A stretch of DNA of 64,000 nt from Bosea sp. BIWAKO-01 (GTDB lineage Bacteria > Pseudomonadota > Alphaproteobacteria > Rhizobiales > Beijerinckiaceae), in NCBI RefSeq assembly GCF_001748145.1, contig NZ_BCQA01000001.1, positions 4,366,501 through 4,430,500 of the forward strand. Reading direction: 5' to 3'. The number at the start of each line of letters is the position of its first letter. Positions within the stretch are counted from its first letter, which is position 1. The notes beneath the pieces were generated by a model that saw only the letters and a program-made list of their open reading frames with translations, was not told where the DNA came from and did not search any database. A program made the position numbers and the translations under genes. This document shows, piece by piece, positions 1-7,550 of the stretch.

Positions 1-548
1 GGCCGATCCGTGGGAACGCAGAGGAGTCACGAGCACCGTTGCATCAGGTCTTCGTTGCGCGCTGGCCGTCCTGGCTCGGCGGCCTCTTCGTCGGCCTCGT
101 CGGCATTGCAGCCTATCTGCGGCTGAGCCCGCTCGGGGTGACGGCTGAGCTCGGCTCGCGCTCGCGTCAGGCGGCCGACGCCTTTGGCCTGCTGCCGCAG
201 CGGCTGGAAGGCCTCGACAGCTTTCGCGGCTGCGCCACGGTGATCCGGGACGCCTTGCTGACGCCGAACGGCTTGTTCGTCATTGGCCTTGTGCTGGCGT
301 CCTTCTGCGCTGCGCTCGCTTCGGGCGAATTCAGGCCGAGCCTGCCGCGTCCCTCACATGTTGTGCGGGGGCTTCTGGGGGGCGTGCTGCTCGGCTGGGG
401 AACGCTGGTCGGACTCGGCTGCACAGTCGGCACGCTGCTCTCGGGCGTATCGGCGGGGGCGGTCTCCGGCTGGATCTTTGGTGCGGCGTTGCTGGTTGGC
501 GCTACGGTCACGCTGAAACTCGGCCGCCGGCTCGGAGTGCTGGGTTAG
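1..548 (+). CDS. YeeE/YedE family membrane protein, 3' part (truncated by window start)
   Basis: The reading frame is open to the first base of the window, so this is the C-terminal part of a longer gene. A TTG at 39 is only the first internal start-like codon. The protein is hydrophobic, with several membrane segments, and near the C-terminus carries the glycine/cysteine motif GCTVGTLLSGVSAGAVSGW, typical of YeeE/YedE (sulphur transport, PF04143) proteins. Members of the family move thiosulfate or related sulphur compounds across the inner membrane. The next gene starts 199 bp downstream, so co-transcription is uncertain. The family call is good; the substrate is inference. Confidence 0.8.
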   Translation, partial: PIRGNAEESRAPLHQVFVARWPSWLGGLFVGLVGIAAYLRLSPLGVTAELGSRSRQAADAFGLLPQRLEGLDSFRGCATVIRDALLTPNGLFVIGLVLASFCAALASGEFRPSLPRPSHVVRGLLGGVLLGWGTLVGLGCTVGTLLSGVSAGAVSGWIFGAALLVGATVTLKLGRRLGVLG

Positions 549-747
549 GCCGAGCCATGCTTCGGAGCGTGGCGAGGCGATCCGGGAAGGCTGCTCTGTT
601 GCCCGTGGATCGCCCGGCTGCTTGCGCCTTCCCTCACGGCGGCGAAGGATGTAGCGCGAGGAGCCGCGCATCCGCAGATGCGCAATGGCGCGCAGACATC
701 GCCGTGCGGATTGCTATAACGGGGCAGACGTTCAAAGGACGCCGCCC

Positions 748-2730
748 ATGACGATCGCCGAGAAACTGCCTTCCATCCTGATCGCCAATCGCGGCGAGAT
801 CGCCTGTCGCGTCATCCGGACAGCCAGACGCCTGGGTCTGCGCACCATCGCGGTCCATTCCGACGCCGATGAGGATGCGCTCTTCGTGCAGATGGCGGAC
901 GAGGCCTATCGGATCGGCCCCGCACCGGCCCGCGAAAGCTATCTCGACGCCGAGAAGATCCTGGCCGTTGCCCGGCAGGCGAATGCTGCCTGTATCCATC
1001 CGGGCTACGGCTTCCTTTCCGAGAACGCCGATTTCGCCGATGCCTGCGCCGCTGCGGGGATCGTCTTCGTCGGGCCACCGGCGTCCGCCATTCGCGCCAT
1101 GGGCTTGAAGGATGCAGCCAAGGCGCTGGTCGAGAAGGCGAAGGTACCGGTGGTGCCAGGCTATCACGGCGCCGAACAGGAGGTCGGCTTCCTCGCGACC
1201 CAGGCTGAACGCATCGGCTATCCCGTGCTGATCAAGGCGGTTGCCGGCGGCGGCGGCAAGGGCATGAAGAAGGTCGACCGGCCCGAGGACTTTGCCGACG
1301 CGCTTTCGAGCGCCCAGCGGGAGGGCAAGAGCGCCTTTGGCGATGCGCACGTGCTGGTGGAAAAATACGTGCTCTCGCCGCGCCATGTCGAAATCCAGGT
1401 CTTTGGCGACAGCCATGGCAATGTCGTCCATCTCTACGAGCGCGACTGCTCGCTGCAGCGCCGGCACCAGAAGGTGATCGAGGAGGCGCCGGCACCGGGC
1501 ATGAGCGCGGAGGTCCGCGCGGCGATGGGCAAGGCAGCCACGGAGGCCGCACGCGCTGTCGGCTATGTCGGCGCCGGCACGGTCGAGTTCATTGCGGATG
1601 GGCGCGAAGGCCTGAAGGCCGACCGCTTCTATTTCATGGAAATGAATACGCGCCTTCAGGTCGAGCATCCGGTCACGGAGGCGATCACCGGGCTCGATCT
1701 GGTCGAGCTCCAGCTCAAGGTCGCGGCCGGCGAGCCGCTCGGCTTCACCCAGGCCGATGTGAAGGCGACCGGCCACGCGGTCGAGGCGCGGCTCTACGCT
1801 GAGGATCCGGAGAAGGGGTTCCTGCCGTCGACCGGCAAGCTCTGGGCGCTGCAGTTCCCGGAAGGAGAGGGCATCCGCGTCGATACCGGCGTCGAGGCCG
1901 GCGACACGGTGACGCCGTTCTACGATCCGATGATCGCCAAGGTCATCGCCCATGGCGCCAATCGCACCGAGGCGCTCGACCGACTGGCGGAGGCGCTGGG
2001 CGAAACGATCGTCGCCGGGCCGCGTACCAACCTTGCCTTCCTCAAGCATCTCGCGGAGGCCGAGGGCTTCCGGCAGGGGCCATTCGATACCGGTTTCATC
2101 GATCGCAATCTCGATGCGCTGGGTGCCGTGCCGCAGCCGCTCGACGCCGCGGCGGTGGCAGCTGCTGCCCTGCAGCTGGAGGAACAGCGCCAGGAGGCCG
2201 GCCTCGTTGCAGCGGCAGCCCATGAGGGTGGGGCGCTTTCGCCCTGGGTCGTTCCCGATGCCTTCTCGCTGATGCCGCGCCAGCCGCTCGGTCTGCCGCT
2301 CTCCGTCGATGGCGAGCGGATCAATGCCCGGATCGAGTGGCATGACGAAGGCGCGCGCGTCAGCCTGCCTGGCCATGAGATCGACGAGGGCGAGCACGAG
2401 ATCACGCTGGCGCAGGCCGAGCGTGGCGTCTGGTTCGCGCTGCACCGCGGGCGGCAAACCACTGTTTCGCTGTTCGATCCGTTCTCGGTTGATCTCGATG
2501 CGGCCGCCGGTTCTGGCGGCGTCATCAAGGCGCCGATGCATGGCAAGCTGATCGCGCTCTTCGTCCAGCCCGGCGAGCTGGTCACCAAGGGCCAGAGGCT
2601 TGCGATCGTCGAGGCGATGAAGATGGAGCATGTGCTGACGGCCCCGCGCGACGGCATCGTGACCGAAGTCGCGGGGCAGCCGGGAGCACAGGTGGCCGAG
2701 GGCGCCAAAGTGGTGGTGCTGGGGGAGTAA
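748..2730 (+). CDS. mccA: Biotin-dependent acyl-CoA carboxylase alpha subunit, methylcrotonyl-CoA carboxylase type
   Basis: The 660-aa product has the full alpha-subunit layout. A biotin carboxylase N-domain (ILIANRGEIACRV) comes first, then an ATP-grasp domain with GGGGKGMKKV near residue 167 and EMNTRLQVEHPVTE near residue 297, then the carboxylase C-domain. A biotinyl domain ends it, with the biotin lysine in EAMKMEH at about residue 625. The VVPGYHG segment favours 3-methylcrotonyl-CoA carboxylase (leucine breakdown) over propionyl-CoA carboxylase, but this is a judgement by eye. ATG 748 is chosen because the frame upstream (from 685) has no family similarity and homology begins at once. 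No beta subunit gene is adjacent, so the partner must be elsewhere. Confidence 0.9.
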   Translation: MTIAEKLPSILIANRGEIACRVIRTARRLGLRTIAVHSDADEDALFVQMADEAYRIGPAPARESYLDAEKILAVARQANAACIHPGYGFLSENADFADACAAAGIVFVGPPASAIRAMGLKDAAKALVEKAKVPVVPGYHGAEQEVGFLATQAERIGYPVLIKAVAGGGGKGMKKVDRPEDFADALSSAQREGKSAFGDAHVLVEKYVLSPRHVEIQVFGDSHGNVVHLYERDCSLQRRHQKVIEEAPAPGMSAEVRAAMGKAATEAARAVGYVGAGTVEFIADGREGLKADRFYFMEMNTRLQVEHPVTEAITGLDLVELQLKVAAGEPLGFTQADVKATGHAVEARLYAEDPEKGFLPSTGKLWALQFPEGEGIRVDTGVEAGDTVTPFYDPMIAKVIAHGANRTEALDRLAEALGETIVAGPRTNLAFLKHLAEAEGFRQGPFDTGFIDRNLDALGAVPQPLDAAAVAAAALQLEEQRQEAGLVAAAAHEGGALSPWVVPDAFSLMPRQPLGLPLSVDGERINARIEWHDEGARVSLPGHEIDEGEHEITLAQAERGVWFALHRGRQTTVSLFDPFSVDLDAAAGSGGVIKAPMHGKLIALFVQPGELVTKGQRLAIVEAMKMEHVLTAPRDGIVTEVAGQPGAQVAEGAKVVVLGE

Positions 2731-2753
2731 GCGGCAGGAACCGCTCTCACCTT

Positions 2754-2786
2754 CCGAAAAATGCACTCCACTTTTCGGTCCGATGG
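2754..2786. repeat. Dispersed intergenic palindrome, family A, copy 1
   Basis: CCGAAAA and TTTTCGG form an inverted repeat around an 11-nt loop, followed by a CCGATG tail. Over 32 positions this element matches 27 bases of the element at 34549-34580, including the shared block TCCACTTT. It sits between the convergent mccA and aminoglycoside kinase genes. Rhizobial genomes are known to carry many short palindromic intergenic repeats with AAAACCG...CCACTTTTCGG-like cores, and this fits that class. Confidence 0.6.
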
Positions 2787-2798
2787 TTCCGTGCGCGG

Positions 2799-3632
2799 CT
2801 ACGCATCCAGCGCTGCCGCAGCCTTCTCTGCGATGGTGAGATTGATCTCTACCGGGTCGTCGTCGCCGAGGAACCAGGCTGCCGACAGCCCGCACCACGC
2901 GAGGATCCAGCGCAACAGGCGGTCGCGCTCCAGCCCTGATTTCCCCAGCACGATTTCCAGCCGACGCTCGAAGCAACCGGGGATGATGGCGACCGGTGGG
3001 TCGGGGTCCGAGAGATCGGGATCGCAGAACAGGATCGTGTATTCGAAGGCGCGGTCGCCGATCACAGATTTCGGGTCGATGGCGAGCCAGCCGCGCGCCT
3101 CGAAATCGAGCACGTTTTCGTGGTGGATATCGGCATGCAGCGGGACGATCTCGCGCTGCGCGGGGAGCAACTCGGTCGCCGCTGCGGCGGCCCGCGCCAG
3201 GATGCCGCCCCGCTGCGCGGCCATCGGAAACAGATCTGAAAACCAGGTTTCGAGCGGAATGAGGCCGGCCGGTGCCGGGCCGCGCGGTTTGTGCAATCCC
3301 GCGATCGCTTCGCACAGGATGGCGGTTGCCTCGTCGTCGGCATCGGCGCTGCTGCGAGCCATGGCCGACAGCGAACGCCGGCCGGTCGCGCGTTCGAGCA
3401 GCATGGCGTCGCCGGTCGGGCTGCGTTCGAGCAGCCGAGCCGCACCCTCGCCAGCCCAGTACTCCAGCGGCAAATAGCCGAGGCGCTCGTCCGGCGCCTC
3501 CGGCAGTTTCAGCATGGCGGGCGCGCCGCGATGCCTGACAGGGAGAAGGTGGCTGCTATGGGTGACGATCGGCTCGCCATCGGGCACCAGGGCCCAGCGT
3601 GCGAGATGGGGCGCGAAGTCATAGTCCGGCAC
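2799..3632 (-). CDS. Aminoglycoside/hydroxyurea phosphotransferase family kinase (APH(6)-like)
   Basis: The 277-aa protein carries the APH catalytic loop LHADIHHENVLDF (H-x-D-x-H-x-x-N) followed by the metal-binding LAIDPKSVIGDRAFEY. The latter is characteristic of the streptomycin 6-phosphotransferase / hydroxyurea kinase family (PF04655). Family members inactivate streptomycin or phosphorylate hydroxyurea. Chromosomal copies in environmental alphaproteobacteria often have no proven resistance role, so the substrate is unknown here. It lies 6 bp downstream of the SDR gene on the same strand, suggesting co-transcription. Confidence 0.85.
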   Translation of the reverse strand: MPDYDFAPHLARWALVPDGEPIVTHSSHLLPVRHRGAPAMLKLPEAPDERLGYLPLEYWAGEGAARLLERSPTGDAMLLERATGRRSLSAMARSSADADDEATAILCEAIAGLHKPRGPAPAGLIPLETWFSDLFPMAAQRGGILARAAAAATELLPAQREIVPLHADIHHENVLDFEARGWLAIDPKSVIGDRAFEYTILFCDPDLSDPDPPVAIIPGCFERRLEIVLGKSGLERDRLLRWILAWCGLSAAWFLGDDDPVEINLTIAEKAAAALDA

Positions 3633-3638
3633 GGTGTC

Positions 3639-4421
3639 TCAGGTCGTCTGCGTGCGGTTGCGGCCGATCAGCGGATATTGCTCGACCTCGTAGATCTGGC
3701 CGGAGACCGGTGCGCTGTCATCGGAGAGCCAGAACGCCGTGTGGGCGGCGATCTCGTCGGGCTGCATGATCCGGCCCGTCGGGGCGAATACCGGTGAAAC
3801 ATTGTTCTGCCAGCCCGGCTCGCGCCCCTCGCGCTGCTGGGTCGCGTCCTCGTTCGCCGTAAAGGTCCAGCCGACATTCAAGGCATTGACCCGGATGCGT
3901 TCCTGCCCGAGCGCATCGGCGAGATTACGGGTCATCGTCGTCAACGCGCCCTTGGACATGGAATAGACCGTCAGATCGCTCTGGCCGCAGAGCGCATTGA
4001 TCGAACCGACAGTGACGATGGCGCCCCCGGAATTCTGCAGGCGGAAGGCAGCGATCGCCGCCTCTGCGCACAGAAGCGGGGCGCGGGTATTGATCGCGAA
4101 GACATGGTCGAAGAAGGCGGCCGTAGTCTCACCGATGACGCCGCGCGGATAGATGCCGGCATTGTTGACCAGCCCGTCGATACGGCCAAACGCCCTGACG
4201 GTGGCGTCGACGAGCACCTGCGCGGTGGAGGGCTCGGCGAGGTCGCCGGCTGCGCCTTGCGTGGAGGCTCCGAGCTTGGCGCAGGCGGCCGCTACATGCG
4301 CGTCGTCCTGGCCATGAACCAGGACTTTGGCGCCTTCGGCGACGAGACGCTCAGCCATCGCATAGCCGATGCCCGATGTGCTTCCGGTGACGAGAATAGC
4401 CTTGCCGGCAAGTCCGCGCAT
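3639..4421 (-). CDS. SDR family NAD(P)-dependent oxidoreductase
   Basis: This is a classical short-chain dehydrogenase of 260 aa. It has the cofactor motif TGSTSGIG at residues 12-19, the structural NNAG motif, a catalytic serine in VTVGSIN, and YSMSK (Y-x-x-x-K) as the active site. The C-terminal region contains the usual substrate loop. The product is a soluble cytoplasmic oxidoreductase whose substrate cannot be read from the sequence. It is the first gene of a probable two-gene unit with the APH(6)-like kinase; the pairing has no obvious biochemical logic. Confidence 0.88.
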   Translation of the reverse strand: MRGLAGKAILVTGSTSGIGYAMAERLVAEGAKVLVHGQDDAHVAAACAKLGASTQGAAGDLAEPSTAQVLVDATVRAFGRIDGLVNNAGIYPRGVIGETTAAFFDHVFAINTRAPLLCAEAAIAAFRLQNSGGAIVTVGSINALCGQSDLTVYSMSKGALTTMTRNLADALGQERIRVNALNVGWTFTANEDATQQREGREPGWQNNVSPVFAPTGRIMQPDEIAAHTAFWLSDDSAPVSGQIYEVEQYPLIGRNRTQTT

Positions 4422-4471
4422 GTTCTGGGTCTCCTTCTCCCGGTACTGAGGTATCGCGTCTCTCGGCTGTC

Positions 4472-4507
4472 GTCATCCCGGGCCAGCGCAAGCAGAGCCC
4501 GGAGATG
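4472..4507. repeat. Dispersed intergenic palindrome, family B, copy 1
   Basis: CATCCCGGGC and GCCCGGAGATG face each other as an imperfect inverted repeat in the gap between the divergent SDR and DUF1489 genes. The 13-mer GTCATCCCGGGCC at 4472-4484 recurs exactly on the minus strand at 50151-50163, again inside a palindrome between genes. This points to a second family of short dispersed repeats. Confidence 0.5.
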
Positions 4508-4587
4508 GCCGAGAGCGGGCGATCCAGCCTCTGTGGAGAAACTCCGGCAACGCTGGCCCGGTTCGTCGGCGAGGATTAATATGCCCC

Positions 4588-5025
4588 ATGGCCTTGCACA
4601 TGCTCAAACTCTGCGTCGGCGCCGAATCCATTCGCGATCTCGAGGAATGGGTCGAGGAGCAGATGGCGTTGATGCGCCGGCTCGGCCGCCGGGAAGAACA
4701 GACCCATACCACCCGCATGGTGCCGAAGCGCATCGAGGAGATCGTCGATGGCGGCTCGCTCTACTGGGTGATCAAGGGGCAGATCTCGGCGCGCCAGCGC
4801 CTGACGGATATCCGGCCTTTCACCGATGGCGAGGGGATCGGGCGCTGCCATCTGGTGATGGAGCCGGCGGTGATACCGGTCGAGCCACGGCCGTTCCGTC
4901 CCTTCCAGGGCTGGCGCTACCTGCAGCCCAAGGACGCCCCGCGTGACATCGGCCAGCATGGCGGCGACCTCGCCGAGATGCCCGAAGAGATGCGGCGCGA
5001 ACTGGCTGGGCTGGGACTGCTCTAG
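4588..5025 (+). CDS. DUF1489 family protein
   Basis: The 145-aa product starts MALHMLKLCVGA and includes THTTRMVPKR, GSLYWVIKG and a C-terminal stretch PKDAPRDIGQ. These features match the DUF1489 family, which is widespread in alphaproteobacteria and of unknown function. No signal peptide or membrane segment is visible, so it should be cytoplasmic. It is transcribed divergently from the SDR gene and converges on panC, so it appears to be monocistronic. Confidence 0.85.
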   Translation: MALHMLKLCVGAESIRDLEEWVEEQMALMRRLGRREEQTHTTRMVPKRIEEIVDGGSLYWVIKGQISARQRLTDIRPFTDGEGIGRCHLVMEPAVIPVEPRPFRPFQGWRYLQPKDAPRDIGQHGGDLAEMPEEMRRELAGLGLL

Positions 5026-5091
5026 GCTGGCGTTCTCTCGCGGAGCGGCCGGCTGCGCGTCCAAGGGCTGCTCTGGGTCCGGGTTAGCCCG

Positions 5092-5940
5092 TCATACGGA
5101 AATATTGTCGATCAGCCTCGTTCCGCCGAGCCGCGCCGCCACCAGCAGCCTGATCGGGCCGTCGGCCAGGCCGGTGACCGGCGTCAGCGTCTCGGCGTGG
5201 CGAGCCTCGAGATAGTCGAGCTCGAACCCGGCGGTGATGATCTCGCTTTGCGCCTCGCTGACCGCCTGGAAGAGCGGGTCCTCGTTGCGGATGCGCATGG
5301 CAAGGTTTTGCATGACACGGTGGAGCACGGGCGCCAGCGCGCGTTCATCAGGGGAGAGGTAGCGGTTGCGCGAGGACATCGCGAGGCCGTCCGGCTCGCG
5401 ATGGGTCGGCGCGGGGATGATCTCGATGCCGAGATCGAGATCCGCCGCCATCCGCGTCACCACCTTGAGCTGCTGGTAGTCCTTCTCGCCGAAGACGGCG
5501 CAATCGGCCCGGCTCTGGGTGAACAGCTTGCAGCAAATCGTTGCGACACCCTCGAAATGCGTCGGGCGGAAGCGATCGTCGAGGCCGACGGCGGCCGGGC
5601 CGAGCAGCAGCACGCGGCTGGCAAAGCCCGCCGGGTACATCTCCTCGACCGAGGGGAAGAAGATCGCGTCCGCCTGCGCCGCTTGCAGCAGGCTGCGATC
5701 AGTGTCGAATGTGCGGGGATATTTCTTGAAGTCTTCGTGCGGGGCGAACTGCGTCGGATTGACGAAGATCGAGACCACAACGCGCCGCGCATGCTGCTGC
5801 GCCAGCTTCACCAGCGCGATATGGCCCTCATGCAGGGCGCCCATGGTCGGCACCAGGGCGACCCTTTCGCCCGCTGCGCGCCAGCCCGCCACCGCCCAGC
5901 GCAGGTCCCGGACCGTCTCCACCACCGCCACCTGCGTCAT
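5092..5940 (-). CDS. panC: Pantothenate synthetase
   Basis: The 282-aa enzyme joins pantoate and beta-alanine using ATP in coenzyme A biosynthesis. The nucleotidyltransferase signature PTMGALHEGH is near the N-terminus; VFGEKDYQQL and the MSSRNRYLS loop are in place, and the length is normal for the family. The frame continues upstream to 6438, but that part overlaps the opposite-strand VWA gene. ATG 5940 is chosen because GGAGAG lies just upstream. panB is not in the window. The gene is divergent from the VWA/J-domain pair. Confidence 0.95.
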   Translation of the reverse strand: MTQVAVVETVRDLRWAVAGWRAAGERVALVPTMGALHEGHIALVKLAQQHARRVVVSIFVNPTQFAPHEDFKKYPRTFDTDRSLLQAAQADAIFFPSVEEMYPAGFASRVLLLGPAAVGLDDRFRPTHFEGVATICCKLFTQSRADCAVFGEKDYQQLKVVTRMAADLDLGIEIIPAPTHREPDGLAMSSRNRYLSPDERALAPVLHRVMQNLAMRIRNEDPLFQAVSEAQSEIITAGFELDYLEARHAETLTPVTGLADGPIRLLVAARLGGTRLIDNISV

Positions 5941-6042
5941 CGGTTCTCTCTCCATCGGCGGGAGACGGGTAGCAAATGCCGGAGCGATGGCCAATATCAG
6001 GTTTGGATTCGAGTTTGGCAGCGTGATGCGCCCGGGACCCTG

Positions 6043-6795
6043 ATGACGCGAGAGACCGACAAGGCTGTAGGCAAGGCGGCGGGCGTTTCGCCCCATGCGC
6101 CACAGGCCGGCCATTCCGCGCCGGGCGAGATCGACAGGTTCCTCGGCGCCGCCAAGCAGCTCGCACCGCTTGCGACCGGGCAGGCCGGCCGTCTCGTCTT
6201 CGCGCTCGACGCCACGATGAGCCGCCAGCCGACCTGGGACCTGGCCTGCTCCCTGCAGGCAAGAATGTTCGAGGTCGCAGCCGGCTCCGGCGGGCTCGCC
6301 GTGCAGCTTGTCTATTTCCGCGGCTTTGCCGAATGCCGCGCCTCGGGCTGGATTGGCGAACCGCGCCGTCTGACCGGGCTGATGACGCAGATTGCCTGCG
6401 AAGGCGGGCAGACCCAGATCTCGCGCGTGCTCAGGCACGTCCGCGACGAGGCCAGGGCGGTGCCGGTGCGCGCCTTCGTCTTCGTCGGCGATGCGATGGA
6501 GGAGGATGTCGACACGCTCGCCGCTCTTGCCGGCGAACTCGGCCTGCGCGGCATTCGCGGCTTCATGTTCCAGGAAGGGGGCGAACCCGCGGCAAGCGCC
6601 GCCTTCGCCACCATCGCGCGGCTGACCGGTGGCGCCTATGCGCGTTTCGACGCGACCGCGCCGGATTCGCTGCTTGATCTGCTGCGCGGCGCTGCCGCCT
6701 ATGCCAGCGGGGGGCGCGAGGGGATGCTGAAGCTTGCCGGCGCGAGCCCCGCCGTGAAGGGCCTGATCGCCGCCATGGATGGAGGCCGTCGGTGA
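6043..6795 (+). CDS. VWA domain-containing protein (unknown role, paired with a J-domain protein)
   Basis: A 250-aa soluble protein with a von Willebrand factor A-like fold. The first strand and metal-site motif read LVFALDATMS (D56-x-T58-x-S60, a D-x-T-x-S variant of MIDAS), followed by VQLVYFRGF, FVFVGDAMEED and a C-terminal helix. The frame extends upstream over panC antisense; ATG 6043 is the first start clear of panC and places the VWA fold directly downstream. Its stop overlaps the GTG of the J-domain gene by 4 bp, so the two are translationally coupled. The function is not known to me. Confidence 0.75.
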   Translation: MTRETDKAVGKAAGVSPHAPQAGHSAPGEIDRFLGAAKQLAPLATGQAGRLVFALDATMSRQPTWDLACSLQARMFEVAAGSGGLAVQLVYFRGFAECRASGWIGEPRRLTGLMTQIACEGGQTQISRVLRHVRDEARAVPVRAFVFVGDAMEEDVDTLAALAGELGLRGIRGFMFQEGGEPAASAAFATIARLTGGAYARFDATAPDSLLDLLRGAAAYASGGREGMLKLAGASPAVKGLIAAMDGGRR

Positions 6796-7505
6796 CGCTG
6801 CTTTACGGCATCGCCGTCGTGATCCTGCTCTGGTGGGTTTCCAAGCTCTTCACCGGGGCCAATCCGCAACTGCTGGCGAAGGCGCTGAAGACGCTGGGTG
6901 GCGTTCTTTCGCTTGGCGTGGCAGCTCTCATGATGCTGCGAGGCCGGCTCGACATGGCGATCTTCGTCGGCGGTATCGGAGCCTGGCTCCTCGGCTGGAG
7001 TGCCTATGGGCCCGGCGGAATGCGCTTTCCCTGGAGCGGCGGGGCCCGGGAGACACCGGGCGCGCGCTCGCGTGTCTCGTCGACATTGCTGGAGATGGAA
7101 CTCGACCACGACAGCGGCGGCATGACCGGCAAGGTCAAGGCCGGCGCTTTCGCCGGCCGCGATCTCGATGCGTTGAGCCTCGACGAGATCGCCATTCTGA
7201 TGCGGGCCTGCCTTGCGCAGGACCCGGAGGGGACGCGGTTGCTAGAGGCTTATCTCGACCGCCGGACGCCCGGCTGGCGTGAACACGCTGATGGTCACCG
7301 CGACGCGGGGCAGGGCGGCGCGGCGCGCCCGGGCGCGATGACGCAGCAGGAGGCCTACGAGATCCTGGGGCTTCAGCCTGGGGCGGGCGAGGAGGCGGTC
7401 CGCGAGGCCCATCGAGCCCTGATGAAGCGGATCCACCCGGACGCCGGAGGCACCAGCGGGCTTGCTGCTCGCGTCAATCAGGCCAAGGATGCTCTGCTGA
7501 AGTGA
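6792..7505 (+). CDS. Membrane-anchored J-domain (DnaJ-like) protein
   Basis: This 237-aa protein has one or two N-terminal membrane segments (residues 3-18 and about 35-70), a linker, and a C-terminal J domain beginning AYEILGLQPGAGEEAV, with the HPD motif at residues 215-217. J domains recruit and stimulate Hsp70 (DnaK); a membrane-anchored one resembles DjlA or Tim14-type co-chaperones. GTG 6792 overlaps the upstream VWA gene stop by 4 bp. The client is unknown, but coupling to a VWA protein suggests a shared assembly or quality-control task at the inner membrane. Confidence 0.82.
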   Translation: MTLLYGIAVVILLWWVSKLFTGANPQLLAKALKTLGGVLSLGVAALMMLRGRLDMAIFVGGIGAWLLGWSAYGPGGMRFPWSGGARETPGARSRVSSTLLEMELDHDSGGMTGKVKAGAFAGRDLDALSLDEIAILMRACLAQDPEGTRLLEAYLDRRTPGWREHADGHRDAGQGGAARPGAMTQQEAYEILGLQPGAGEEAVREAHRALMKRIHPDAGGTSGLAARVNQAKDALLK

Positions 7506-7550
7506 GATTCCGGGCTGGAACGACATGGCTGAGGTCCTTTCCCAGTTCGT

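Noticed and set aside
634..3315. 893-codon open frame on the minus strand across mccA
   Set aside because: Entirely antisense to a well-supported carboxylase gene. The translation is Arg/His/Asp-rich with no domain, as expected from the third-position G+C bias of the sense gene.
5197..6042. 5' extension of the VWA gene frame over panC
   Set aside because: This part is antisense to panC and unlike any protein; the VWA fold starts after ATG 6043.
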